Of a DNA stretch of 17,002 nucleotides, positions 6,958 to 13,372 are shown piece after piece. The position numbers and the translations under genes were made by a program. The DNA is taken from positions 1 through 17,002 of the forward strand of contig CABIWJ010000016.1 in the NCBI GenBank assembly GCA_902362455.1, given 5' to 3'. This DNA comes from Eubacteriaceae bacterium (GTDB lineage Bacteria; Bacillota; Clostridia; Lachnospirales; Lachnospiraceae). The notes beneath the pieces were generated by a model. The model was not told the origin of the DNA, did not search any database, and worked only from the letters and a program-made list of their open reading frames with translations. Position 1 is the first letter of the stretch. Each line of letters opens with the position of its first letter.

Positions 6958-8676
6958 TTACATTACGCTAAAGATAAATTCTTCATCAGCAAGTTTTATC
7001 TTACAATCATTACTGATACTTACTTCAGTGTTAGGTGTTATTAATTTTCCGTTAATATATGTATGATTTTTAGAATTCGTATCTACGATATAATATTCAT
7101 TATTATGATTGATAATATATGCGTGACTACGGCTAATTGCTGTGTTATCAGCAATAAAATAATCTACAAAACTTTTTTCTTTACCAATAAGGAATTTCTC
7201 CTTTGTAATTGGTATGCGTTCTCCATTTTTCTCTCTTATTAAATATGCCTGCTTTATATTTTCAGGATTATTAGGATTCATACTTGCATTTAACACAGTT
7301 GTCTCTCCACTATACGCATTTCCTAATACAGTTGTTTCTCCAAAACCTGGCATATTATTCTGTGGTACATTACCCATTCCCATATTATATTGAGCCATAT
7401 TATTAAATGAATTATTGCCCATTCCATTAGAATTAGGTATTGAATTATTTAACATATTATTAGATATCGTTCCATTAACCGACATATTATTTGAATGAAT
7501 TGCCTGATTATAATTCAGCTTTACATTTGTATTCTGAGCATTTTGGTTTGGCACATTCATATTTTTATTATTTTTCTCAGACTTACCACCAAATAATTTA
7601 CTTTTCTTTTTCTCTTTCTTATTGGCTTTCTCATTTTTCTTAGACATTGCAGTCTGACCAGGCATCTGGTTTCCTACCGGCTGATTCTGTCCCGGTACCT
7701 GCATCTGGTTTCTTCCTGCTATCTGACTCTGTCCCGGCACCTGCATCTGGTTTCTTCCTGCTGCCTGTGGCTGTCCTGACATCTGCATCTGATTTCTTCC
7801 TACCGCCTGACTCTGTCCTGGCACCTGCATCTGGTTTCTTCCTGCCGCCTGACTCTGTCCCGGCACCTGCATCTGGTTTCTTCCCGCCACCTGACTCTGT
7901 CCCGGCATTACCATCTGATTTCTTCCTGTCTGCTCTGATTTATTAGGTATATATGAAATGTCATTATTTGTCATACCTGATGCAGCAAATGTATCAACTA
8001 TTGTCTTTACATTATCATCCTCTATAGAATTTCCCTGTTTCATCTTATAATCGGCTGCTTGTCCGGCTGACATATTATTTAAGCCTGATTGTACATAACC
8101 TTCTTCTTTAACTGAATCATTCTTTAACCCGGCTATTTGATGAAGATAATCGTAGAAACCTACCAATGAAAATGATGCTGAATTAAGATAACTTATTATC
8201 TGAGCCACATATTCACAATTCTCTGTCGCATCATACTTAGAAATCAATATAAGGTTCTTAAAAAACATACTATAATCTACTTTTTTCGTTTCCATCTTAA
8301 GTGGCAGATAAATCATACCAACCTCATATGAACTTAAATCAACATATATCTTTTCCATATCTAGAACAAAACAATCCTGTTCAAGCAGGTATTCATCGGC
8401 TGAAATAAGTGTTCTTATTGTATTTGTAAGTACTGAAATAATTACTTTCTTTGTTACATTTCTCTCTAGTAACTGCTGTAATGTAATCTTTGATGTAATA
8501 TTATATTTCAATAAACGTAATGAATTATTCTGTGTATAAATCATTTTTAATAATCCCGGAATATTAGAATTCTGCTGAATCATTTCTATCGCAACCATAT
8601 CTGCTGCTTCATTTTCTTTTAACTCATAAATCAAGTTTGTATTTATATCATTATTTTCAACCTTAAATTCCTGCAT
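6958..8676 (-). CDS. DUF6382-like N-terminal domain + disordered linker + C-terminal FHA domain
   Basis: 572 residues, no signal peptide or membrane helix. Residues 1 to about 180 are folded and resemble the domain I know as DUF6382 from Clostridial FHA proteins (from memory). Residues 190-470 are low complexity: six 14-residue GRNQM units (251-334), a Lys-rich patch (345-372), then Asn/Met/Gly-rich sequence. ETTVL occurs at 447-451 and 458-462, just before the FHA domain (about 480-572). FHA signatures are present: IGK (497-499, where many FHA domains have GR), SRSHA (515-519) and NHTYING (537-543), giving the phosphothreonine-binding Ser515, Arg516, His518 and Asn542. The start has AAAGGA 9 nt upstream, 18 nt after the WG gene. 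The order FHA, phosphatase, kinase suggests it is the phosphothreonine reader. The ETTVL sites could be bound by its own FHA, as in GarA, or in trans. Confidence 0.9.
   Translation of the reverse strand: MQEFKVENNDINTNLIYELKENEAADMVAIEMIQQNSNIPGLLKMIYTQNNSLRLLKYNITSKITLQQLLERNVTKKVIISVLTNTIRTLISADEYLLEQDCFVLDMEKIYVDLSSYEVGMIYLPLKMETKKVDYSMFFKNLILISKYDATENCEYVAQIISYLNSASFSLVGFYDYLHQIAGLKNDSVKEEGYVQSGLNNMSAGQAADYKMKQGNSIEDDNVKTIVDTFAASGMTNNDISYIPNKSEQTGRNQMVMPGQSQVAGRNQMQVPGQSQAAGRNQMQVPGQSQAVGRNQMQMSGQPQAAGRNQMQVPGQSQIAGRNQMQVPGQNQPVGNQMPGQTAMSKKNEKANKKEKKKSKLFGGKSEKNNKNMNVPNQNAQNTNVKLNYNQAIHSNNMSVNGTISNNMLNNSIPNSNGMGNNSFNNMAQYNMGMGNVPQNNMPGFGETTVLGNAYSGETTVLNASMNPNNPENIKQAYLIREKNGERIPITKEKFLIGKEKSFVDYFIADNTAISRSHAYIINHNNEYYIVDTNSKNHTYINGKLITPNTEVSISNDCKIKLADEEFIFSVM
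7291..7338 (-). repeat. Two GETTVL motifs in front of the FHA domain
   Basis: Residues 447-462 of the FHA protein contain ETTVL twice, 11 residues apart, in an otherwise Asn/Met-rich linker. The same pentapeptide occurs in the 169-residue membrane protein of the same operon. By analogy with the N-terminal ETT motif of GarA, these are candidate kinase sites that the adjacent FHA could bind; this is inference. Confidence 0.6.
7675..7926 (-). repeat. Coding minisatellite, six 42-bp units (GRNQMQVPGQSQAA-like)
   Basis: Six in-frame 42-bp units encode 14-residue repeats starting GRNQM at residues 251, 265, 279, 293, 307 and 321 of the FHA protein; a shortened VGNQMPGQ follows. The units differ at only a few codons (for example MVMPGQ and MQMSGQ), which implies recent expansion. 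The segment is predicted disordered, rich in Gln, Pro and Gly. It creates a long open frame on the opposite strand that is not a gene. Confidence 0.9.
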
Positions 8677-8694
8677 AGTATGTTATCCTTTCAT

Positions 8695-10065
8695 TTATCT
8701 GTATAATTTTATTAACTGCCAACTATCTCCTGCCAGAACATAAGCACTGCCACTTGATGAGAAATTCTTAGCACCATCAAACTGCTGCTCTATTACCACT
8801 TTTCCATTCTTATCTATATATCCCCATTTTCCATCTATGTTTACTGCTGCCAGGCCATTAGAAAATGAACCTGCATCTACGAACTGTGGCTTTATAACCA
8901 TTTTGCCTTTAGCATCTGCAAAACCCCATTTTCCATCTTTCATAACTGCCAAATATTCATCCTGAGACATTAATCTGACATCTTCATATTCATCTGAACC
9001 GATTTTATTCTCGTTATTGTCCATAAGATAGAATGTGTCATTTTTCTTAACTGCATATATTCCTGAACGTGAAGCATAGCCAAGCTCATCTGTCTTAATC
9101 TCTTTATATACATTTTTACTGCATTTCTTACCTTTATTGTCTATCAGATAATAACCTGTCTCATCTTTAACCATTGCTTTGCCATTATTAAATGCATAAG
9201 CCTCTTCATATTCTCCAAACTGCTTTACAAAAGATGAATTAGTGTAACAATATTTACCGTTTATCTTCGTTGGTAATAATCCCTCTGAATATGTACCTAT
9301 TTCTTCTATCTGTGTTCCCTCCGGTAATTCTGCTACGTCAACTGCCTCACCTGTCTTATCAATGAACCAATATTTATTTCCATCAGTGGTCATAGGTGTA
9401 CTGTCTGAATCAATATAAGGTGATAACTGCATATATACACACGATAACATTACCGTGCCATCAGAATAGACAATTCCATATTTGCCATCTTTATCTGTTA
9501 CCCTGCACATATTATTGTAGAATTCATCTACTTCTACATAGCTGCTATATGCATACTCAAACTTATATTTCAATTCATTTTCTACTTTAGTCATATATTC
9601 CGAAGTAACCTTTCTACTTTTAGCAGCATTTATTACTTCCATACAATTACTGTAATTTCCTTTATCATAATAATATTTTAATGACATATCATAGCCTTTG
9701 TTAGAATACTTATGGTTATCAATAATTTCCTCTACCATATCCTCATATGCATAATATTTACCCCATGCGTAGTACATATCAGCAATCTCACATTGTAAAT
9801 CCAATGAATTATTCATCTCTTTCGCTGCTGTATAATAGGCATTTGCCCTTTTATATAACTGCTTGTCCTCAAAATAATGTGCATATTCTATATACTGATT
9901 ATATTGCTTTTCTTTCTTAGCACTTTCATTGAATAAGTAATACCAGCTTATAGCGAACATAACCACTACGCCTAAAGCAATTAGTAGTCTGTTTCTCTTA
10001 TTATTAGCATTACTATTTTCCTGAACATTCTCTGTTTCATTCTCAATATTCTTCTTTTTCTTCAT
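8695..10065 (-). CDS. Single-pass membrane protein with TPR-like and WG-repeat outer domain
   Basis: 456 residues. A charged cytoplasmic N terminus (about 1-25) leads into one membrane helix (about 26-46). Residues 50-170 are helical with TPR-like periodicity (YFEDKQLYKRANAYYTAAKE). From about 188 to the end lie WG repeats, short beta units of the type DGKWGF/Y-x-D-x-x-GK-x-V-I. The clearest are DGKWGFADAKGKMVI and DGKWGYIDKNGKVVI near the C terminus; about four earlier ones are degenerate. WG repeats are thought to form ligand- or protein-binding beta structures; the ligand here is unknown. The start has an AGGTGA-type site that overlaps the stop codon of the peptidase gene, with a 10-nt gap, so the genes are translationally linked. 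The outward domain suggests an envelope or sensing role alongside the kinase. Confidence 0.9.
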   Translation of the reverse strand: MKKKKNIENETENVQENSNANNKRNRLLIALGVVVMFAISWYYLFNESAKKEKQYNQYIEYAHYFEDKQLYKRANAYYTAAKEMNNSLDLQCEIADMYYAWGKYYAYEDMVEEIIDNHKYSNKGYDMSLKYYYDKGNYSNCMEVINAAKSRKVTSEYMTKVENELKYKFEYAYSSYVEVDEFYNNMCRVTDKDGKYGIVYSDGTVMLSCVYMQLSPYIDSDSTPMTTDGNKYWFIDKTGEAVDVAELPEGTQIEEIGTYSEGLLPTKINGKYCYTNSSFVKQFGEYEEAYAFNNGKAMVKDETGYYLIDNKGKKCSKNVYKEIKTDELGYASRSGIYAVKKNDTFYLMDNNENKIGSDEYEDVRLMSQDEYLAVMKDGKWGFADAKGKMVIKPQFVDAGSFSNGLAAVNIDGKWGYIDKNGKVVIEQQFDGAKNFSSSGSAYVLAGDSWQLIKLYR

Positions 10066-10075
10066 CTGTCATCAC

Positions 10076-10726
10076 CTACATTCCCGTAAGAATTACCGAT
10101 ACATATGTACCTAATAGAATAAATGGTGCAAATGGAATAGTATCCTTCTTACTCTTTTCTTTCTTAACTAATAAATATATTGAAGCTATCATTGATAACA
10201 CTAACGACATAAAAATGGCACTGAATGAGCTTGCAAAACCAAAATATAAAATCATAATAAACATAAGTTTTATATCCCCCATTCCAAAACCGTTCTTTAT
10301 AATAAATATTCCAATAATCGCCATAAGTAATACCAATACAAAGCCAAGTCCCATTGATTTTAAATTAATAACTGCCTGTCTGCTGTCTAATATAAATTCA
10401 GCTATTAACATAATGACTCTTATTCCAAGACTTATAAGTATTACTTTATTCTCGATTATTTTCTTCTTATAATCTATGGCTGCTACAGGTACGAGAATAA
10501 TTAACATTATCAATAATCTTATATTATCTATGAGCCTGTTCGAATATCTAATATCCAGAACACAGTCCAGAATTATTAGAAACACACCTGAAATCAGAAA
10601 ATAAATTATGTGTTTCTTATTTGCTTTCGTAAATGCCTTTTTATCCTTAAATTTGCTATAGTTCTCATATATAAAGCCTATGAATGTTCCTATAACTGTT
10701 AGTATTATGAGTATTGCCAGATTCAT
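10076..10726 (-). CDS. A24-family prepilin peptidase (TadV/CpaA-like)
   Basis: 216 residues from the preferred start. It is a multi-pass membrane aspartic protease that cuts prepilin leader peptides at the cytoplasmic face. The two catalytic aspartates are visible in AAIDYKKKIIENK (the IDxxxxxIPN-type site) and in GFGMGDIKL (the GxGD site). The C-terminal IPFAPFILLG matches the conserved (I/V)PFGP segment. It lacks the N-terminal cysteine-rich methylase domain of classical PilD and so resembles the short Tad/Flp-type enzymes. An in-frame ATG at 10738 would add four residues, but it has only a weak ribosome site. The ATG at 10726 has GAGG 6 nt upstream, within that upstream ATGAGG, so I prefer 10726. 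It sits directly after a TadE-like gene whose product has a cleavable leader, its likely substrate. Confidence 0.92.
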   Translation of the reverse strand: MNLAILIILTVIGTFIGFIYENYSKFKDKKAFTKANKKHIIYFLISGVFLIILDCVLDIRYSNRLIDNIRLLIMLIILVPVAAIDYKKKIIENKVILISLGIRVIMLIAEFILDSRQAVINLKSMGLGFVLVLLMAIIGIFIIKNGFGMGDIKLMFIMILYFGFASSFSAIFMSLVLSMIASIYLLVKKEKSKKDTIPFAPFILLGTYVSVILTGM

Positions 10727-10728
10727 AT

Positions 10729-10849
10729 TAAACCTCATTTCTTAGCTACTTATTGTGAAGAGGCGATGAGAAATTCGCATAGGCGATTTCTCATCTGCCT
10801 GTGAAAAATAATCGCATCAGCATTATTTTTCACACTAAACCGCATTTCT
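10729..10849 (-). repeat. Intergenic palindromic repeat element, copy 2
   Basis: This element occupies the gap between the TadE-like and peptidase genes. A perfect 13-bp hairpin has arms 10800-10812 and 10822-10834 around the loop CGCATCAGC. A second hairpin has 10-bp arms at 10765-10774 and 10786-10795. Both are shared with copy 1 (6014-6167). The ends are a near-perfect direct repeat, TAAACC(T/G)CATTTCT (10729-10742 and 10836-10849, 13 of 14 identical). On the minus strand the element ends in AGAAATGAGGTTTA, which supplies the ribosome site of the peptidase gene. Confidence 0.75.
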
Positions 10850-10852
10850 ATT

Positions 10853-12247
10853 TCATGTATCTTCCTGCAATGCACAACCATATGATGATGTCAATTTAAC
10901 TGTAACTCCATGTGTCTTACAGTCCTTTATGATTTCTTCATACAGTTCCTTTACTCCCTCGTCCTGCGGAATGACAAGGTCAAGTATATAACTCTTATTC
11001 TTACCACTATCGTAAGTTACCTTTTCAGTTCCTCCGTCTCCAATTCTCTTTATGGTAACCTTACTCTGATTCTCACATGAGCTTACAATTCCCGATGTCA
11101 GCTTTTCTATCTGATTCTTTATATACTTCTTAGTTTCCTCCGACTTAAGTGTTTCTAAATTAACCTCTCCATACAGCGGATTAGATGAAGATATCATTAC
11201 AAATGTGTTCGTTTCTGAATTGTATAACTGTGCATATGTAGAACCTGATAAATTTTCATATCCTTGTGTTTTATAATCACTAATTCCCATATTTCTGATT
11301 AATTTATTAATTTCAGTCGGATCTGTTCCATTCCATACTGAATCGGTATTAGTATATTGTGTAGGTGTACTTTCATCTTTAACTGTTGATTTACCACTAC
11401 TTTCATCAACCTTCAATACCTGACCATCGCCATGCAGCCAGCCTTTAGTACTTGCTTTCTGTTTAACGGAATATTCTAAATTAACCGGTAATAATGGAAT
11501 TATCTTTATCTTATATTCAGCTACAATTGTTATCTCATCTGAACCATATGGAAATAATGTAGAATGTGAGAAATCTATACCATTTATATATGATGTCTTA
11601 CCGAATCTTGAACCCGGTACTATTCTCATTCCCTGTAATATCTGTTCTAAATCTTCATTGCTCTGACCTTTAGAGGTCATAAGATGTTTCTTCATCATTC
11701 CTCTGGCTAATGGATCCACAATAAGTTGTGACTTAAATATCTCTAGTCCCTCGCTCATTATCAATTGCCCGATTCCAAAGATGAATTTCTTAGGGTCTTC
11801 TGCAATAGTCGAAACTGTTTCTTTAAGATTATCTATCTGCTCTTTAGACTGATCAGCATTACTCTTAACACTATCGTACATAGTCTGCACTGAAGCTGCT
11901 ATACTGCTTAAATCAGAAGTATCTGTATTAGCTACTGCACCTTTCATATCCTTTCCCACATTCTGTGTGGCTTCATATAATGATGCTATATTGCTAATGG
12001 TATTATTAACATCTTCTTTTTTAGTATTCGCATTTTCCTGAAGTTGACCTACACTTTTATCAAGCCCTGTAACTCCAATAATATATGAATACTGTGAAAA
12101 TTCTTTCGCTGTATTATTCAATGCTTCAGCCACCTTAGCCTGTGTAATACATACTGTCAGCAAATCATAAAGCATCATAAAAAAGAACATAAATGCTGTT
12201 AAAGTCAATGTTGCCTCTACAGTTATTACTCCTTGATTCTTCTTCAT
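10853..12247 (-). CDS. TadE-like pseudopilin with a long outer domain
   Basis: 464 residues. The N terminus, MKKNQGVITVEATLTLTAF, is a type IV/Tad-type prepilin leader: a short basic leader ending in Gly6, then a hydrophobic helix (to about residue 35) with Glu at position +5 after the predicted cut. The A24 peptidase encoded next is the obvious processing enzyme. After the helix, residues about 65-155 are rich in Asn, Gln, Lys and Asp with heptad-like spacing, so a coiled coil is likely. A mixed domain follows to the end. TadE proteins are normally about 130-200 residues, so this is a much enlarged member of the group. The start has GGAGGTG 7 nt upstream, and the gene lies 62 nt after the lipoprotein gene. 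It is likely anchored at the cell surface as a minor pilin or pseudopilin. Family assignment rests on the N terminus; the role of the C-terminal region is unknown. Confidence 0.8.
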   Translation of the reverse strand: MKKNQGVITVEATLTLTAFMFFFMMLYDLLTVCITQAKVAEALNNTAKEFSQYSYIIGVTGLDKSVGQLQENANTKKEDVNNTISNIASLYEATQNVGKDMKGAVANTDTSDLSSIAASVQTMYDSVKSNADQSKEQIDNLKETVSTIAEDPKKFIFGIGQLIMSEGLEIFKSQLIVDPLARGMMKKHLMTSKGQSNEDLEQILQGMRIVPGSRFGKTSYINGIDFSHSTLFPYGSDEITIVAEYKIKIIPLLPVNLEYSVKQKASTKGWLHGDGQVLKVDESSGKSTVKDESTPTQYTNTDSVWNGTDPTEINKLIRNMGISDYKTQGYENLSGSTYAQLYNSETNTFVMISSSNPLYGEVNLETLKSEETKKYIKNQIEKLTSGIVSSCENQSKVTIKRIGDGGTEKVTYDSGKNKSYILDLVIPQDEGVKELYEEIIKDCKTHGVTVKLTSSYGCALQEDT

Positions 12248-12309
12248 TTAAGCACCTCCATGTATGCCCGGATATTTTGCATAAATTATTTATCACTATC
12301 TATGCCTGC

Positions 12310-12999
12310 TTATTCCTCTATTGTTATTGTGTCTATTGATTTATCCATTATTTCCTTTATCTGTGATTTTACTTCTTCAAGATTATAGGCACTCTCATCT
12401 ACCTGTGTTAACTGTTCTGAACTGAAACCGATATACTGATATGAATGTTTATTCCCATTAAAGCAGAAACAATAAAACCATATTGGATCACTTCCCTCTT
12501 TCTCTAATGTCCCCTCATATTTAATTCCCTCTATTCCATTCTTAGTTGTATAATTCTCCTGCTTCTCTATGTTATATGTTCTTTCCTCTACATCCCCATA
12601 TATAATATCCATTCCCAAATCTTCTCTATGCTTCTCAATAATCTCACCTAATTCATATTTATCATCAAGATTTGTTGACATTGCAAAAAACATCTTTTCT
12701 GAATCGTTTATTTCACTTAATGTATTACTATAATTATGCATATATGGTAAATAATAATTAACCTCTGCCTTATAATATTTTCCCAAATCCGAATCATCTT
12801 TATTACTTTTATCAACAGTTTTATCTTTCTCTGTTTCATCCGTATCTTCTGTTTCTTCATCCTTATCTGAATGTGTAGTGGTTACTTTAGTATCTTTCCC
12901 ACTATCCTTATTGCCACTATCTTTCTTATTTCCACATCCTGTACATATCATTGCCATTATTCCTGCTGTTAATAGTGCTATTGTTAATTTCTTCTTCAT
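12310..12999 (-). CDS. Predicted lipoprotein of unknown function
   Basis: 229 residues. The N terminus MKKKLTIALLTAGIMAMICTGCG is a lipoprotein signal peptide; the probable lipidated residue is Cys22 in ICTGC, a slightly non-standard lipobox. Residues 24-72 are a highly charged Lys/Asp/Glu/Thr-rich spacer. The folded part (about 73-229) contains several aromatic beta segments (IWFYCFCFNGNKHSYQYIGF) and a helical end. I do not recognise the family. The start has AAAGGAG 10 nt upstream. It is the first gene after the promoter at 13204-13176 and precedes the TadE-like gene by 62 nt, so it probably opens the operon and works at the outer face of the membrane. Confidence 0.85.
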   Translation of the reverse strand: MKKKLTIALLTAGIMAMICTGCGNKKDSGNKDSGKDTKVTTTHSDKDEETEDTDETEKDKTVDKSNKDDSDLGKYYKAEVNYYLPYMHNYSNTLSEINDSEKMFFAMSTNLDDKYELGEIIEKHREDLGMDIIYGDVEERTYNIEKQENYTTKNGIEGIKYEGTLEKEGSDPIWFYCFCFNGNKHSYQYIGFSSEQLTQVDESAYNLEEVKSQIKEIMDKSIDTITIEE

Positions 13000-13175
13000 T
13001 TCTTTTATTCTCCTTTATCCACTATGATTATTTTGTTTACTCACCAATATTAAAATTATTGGCCCATTATGTTATTCTATTACTCTCTTTGACCTCAACT
13101 CCTTTATTTATTATTTTATTTTAGAAGATAATTAACATTATAACTAATTTTCATAACTCCTAAAACTTATCCAGC

Positions 13176-13204
13176 ATATTAACATTTATACATAATTATG
13201 TCAA
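13176..13204 (-). promoter_or_regulatory. Sigma-A-type promoter for the lipoprotein-led operon
   Basis: On the minus strand a perfect TTGACA (-35, 13204-13199) is followed by a 17-nt spacer and TAATAT (-10, 13181-13176). A TG one base before the -10 makes it an extended -10. Transcription would begin near 13169, leaving about 170 nt of untranslated leader before the lipoprotein ATG at 12999. It lies directly downstream of the terminator of the preceding gene, the expected place for a new transcription unit. Confidence 0.6.
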
Positions 13205-13212
13205 TTTTTTTC

Positions 13213-13264
13213 AAAAAAGAAAAGTAAATTTACTTTATGCCTAAGAAATTTACTTTTCCTTTTT
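13213..13264 (-). terminator. Intrinsic terminator after the surface-protein gene
   Basis: An inverted repeat with 19-nt arms (13213-13231 and 13246-13264) and a 14-nt loop. On the minus strand all 19 positions pair, one as G-U; on the plus strand that pair would be A-C, so it fits minus-strand transcription better. The 3' arm ends in a run of U broken by one C. It lies about 110 nt after the stop codon at 13373 and just before the promoter at 13204. The stem is AT-rich, so its strength is uncertain. Confidence 0.65.
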
Positions 13265-13372
13265 GGTATACTGAATATAAATATTATATATTGCTCATAT
13301 TTTTATTCATATTCTGTAAATTATTTAACTTGGATTTATTATTCCATTGGTAATTTATAGACTTATTGAATT

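Larger units (their letters stand above)
13000..13372. other. Intergenic region between the surface-protein and lipoprotein genes
   Basis: The only gap above 300 nt. From the right it holds an AT-rich 3' flank (13265-13372), the terminator hairpin, the promoter, and a very AT-rich leader (about 13017-13168) ending in the lipoprotein ribosome site. I see no credible small gene, tRNA or riboswitch in it. The leader has no long inverted repeat apart from the terminator. Confidence 0.6.

Noticed and set aside
7647..7946. Plus-strand 99-codon open frame rich in Pro, Ala, Ser and Phe
   Set aside because: It is the mirror of the 42-bp minisatellite in the FHA gene; repeats keep the opposite frame open. 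No ribosome site or promoter supports it.
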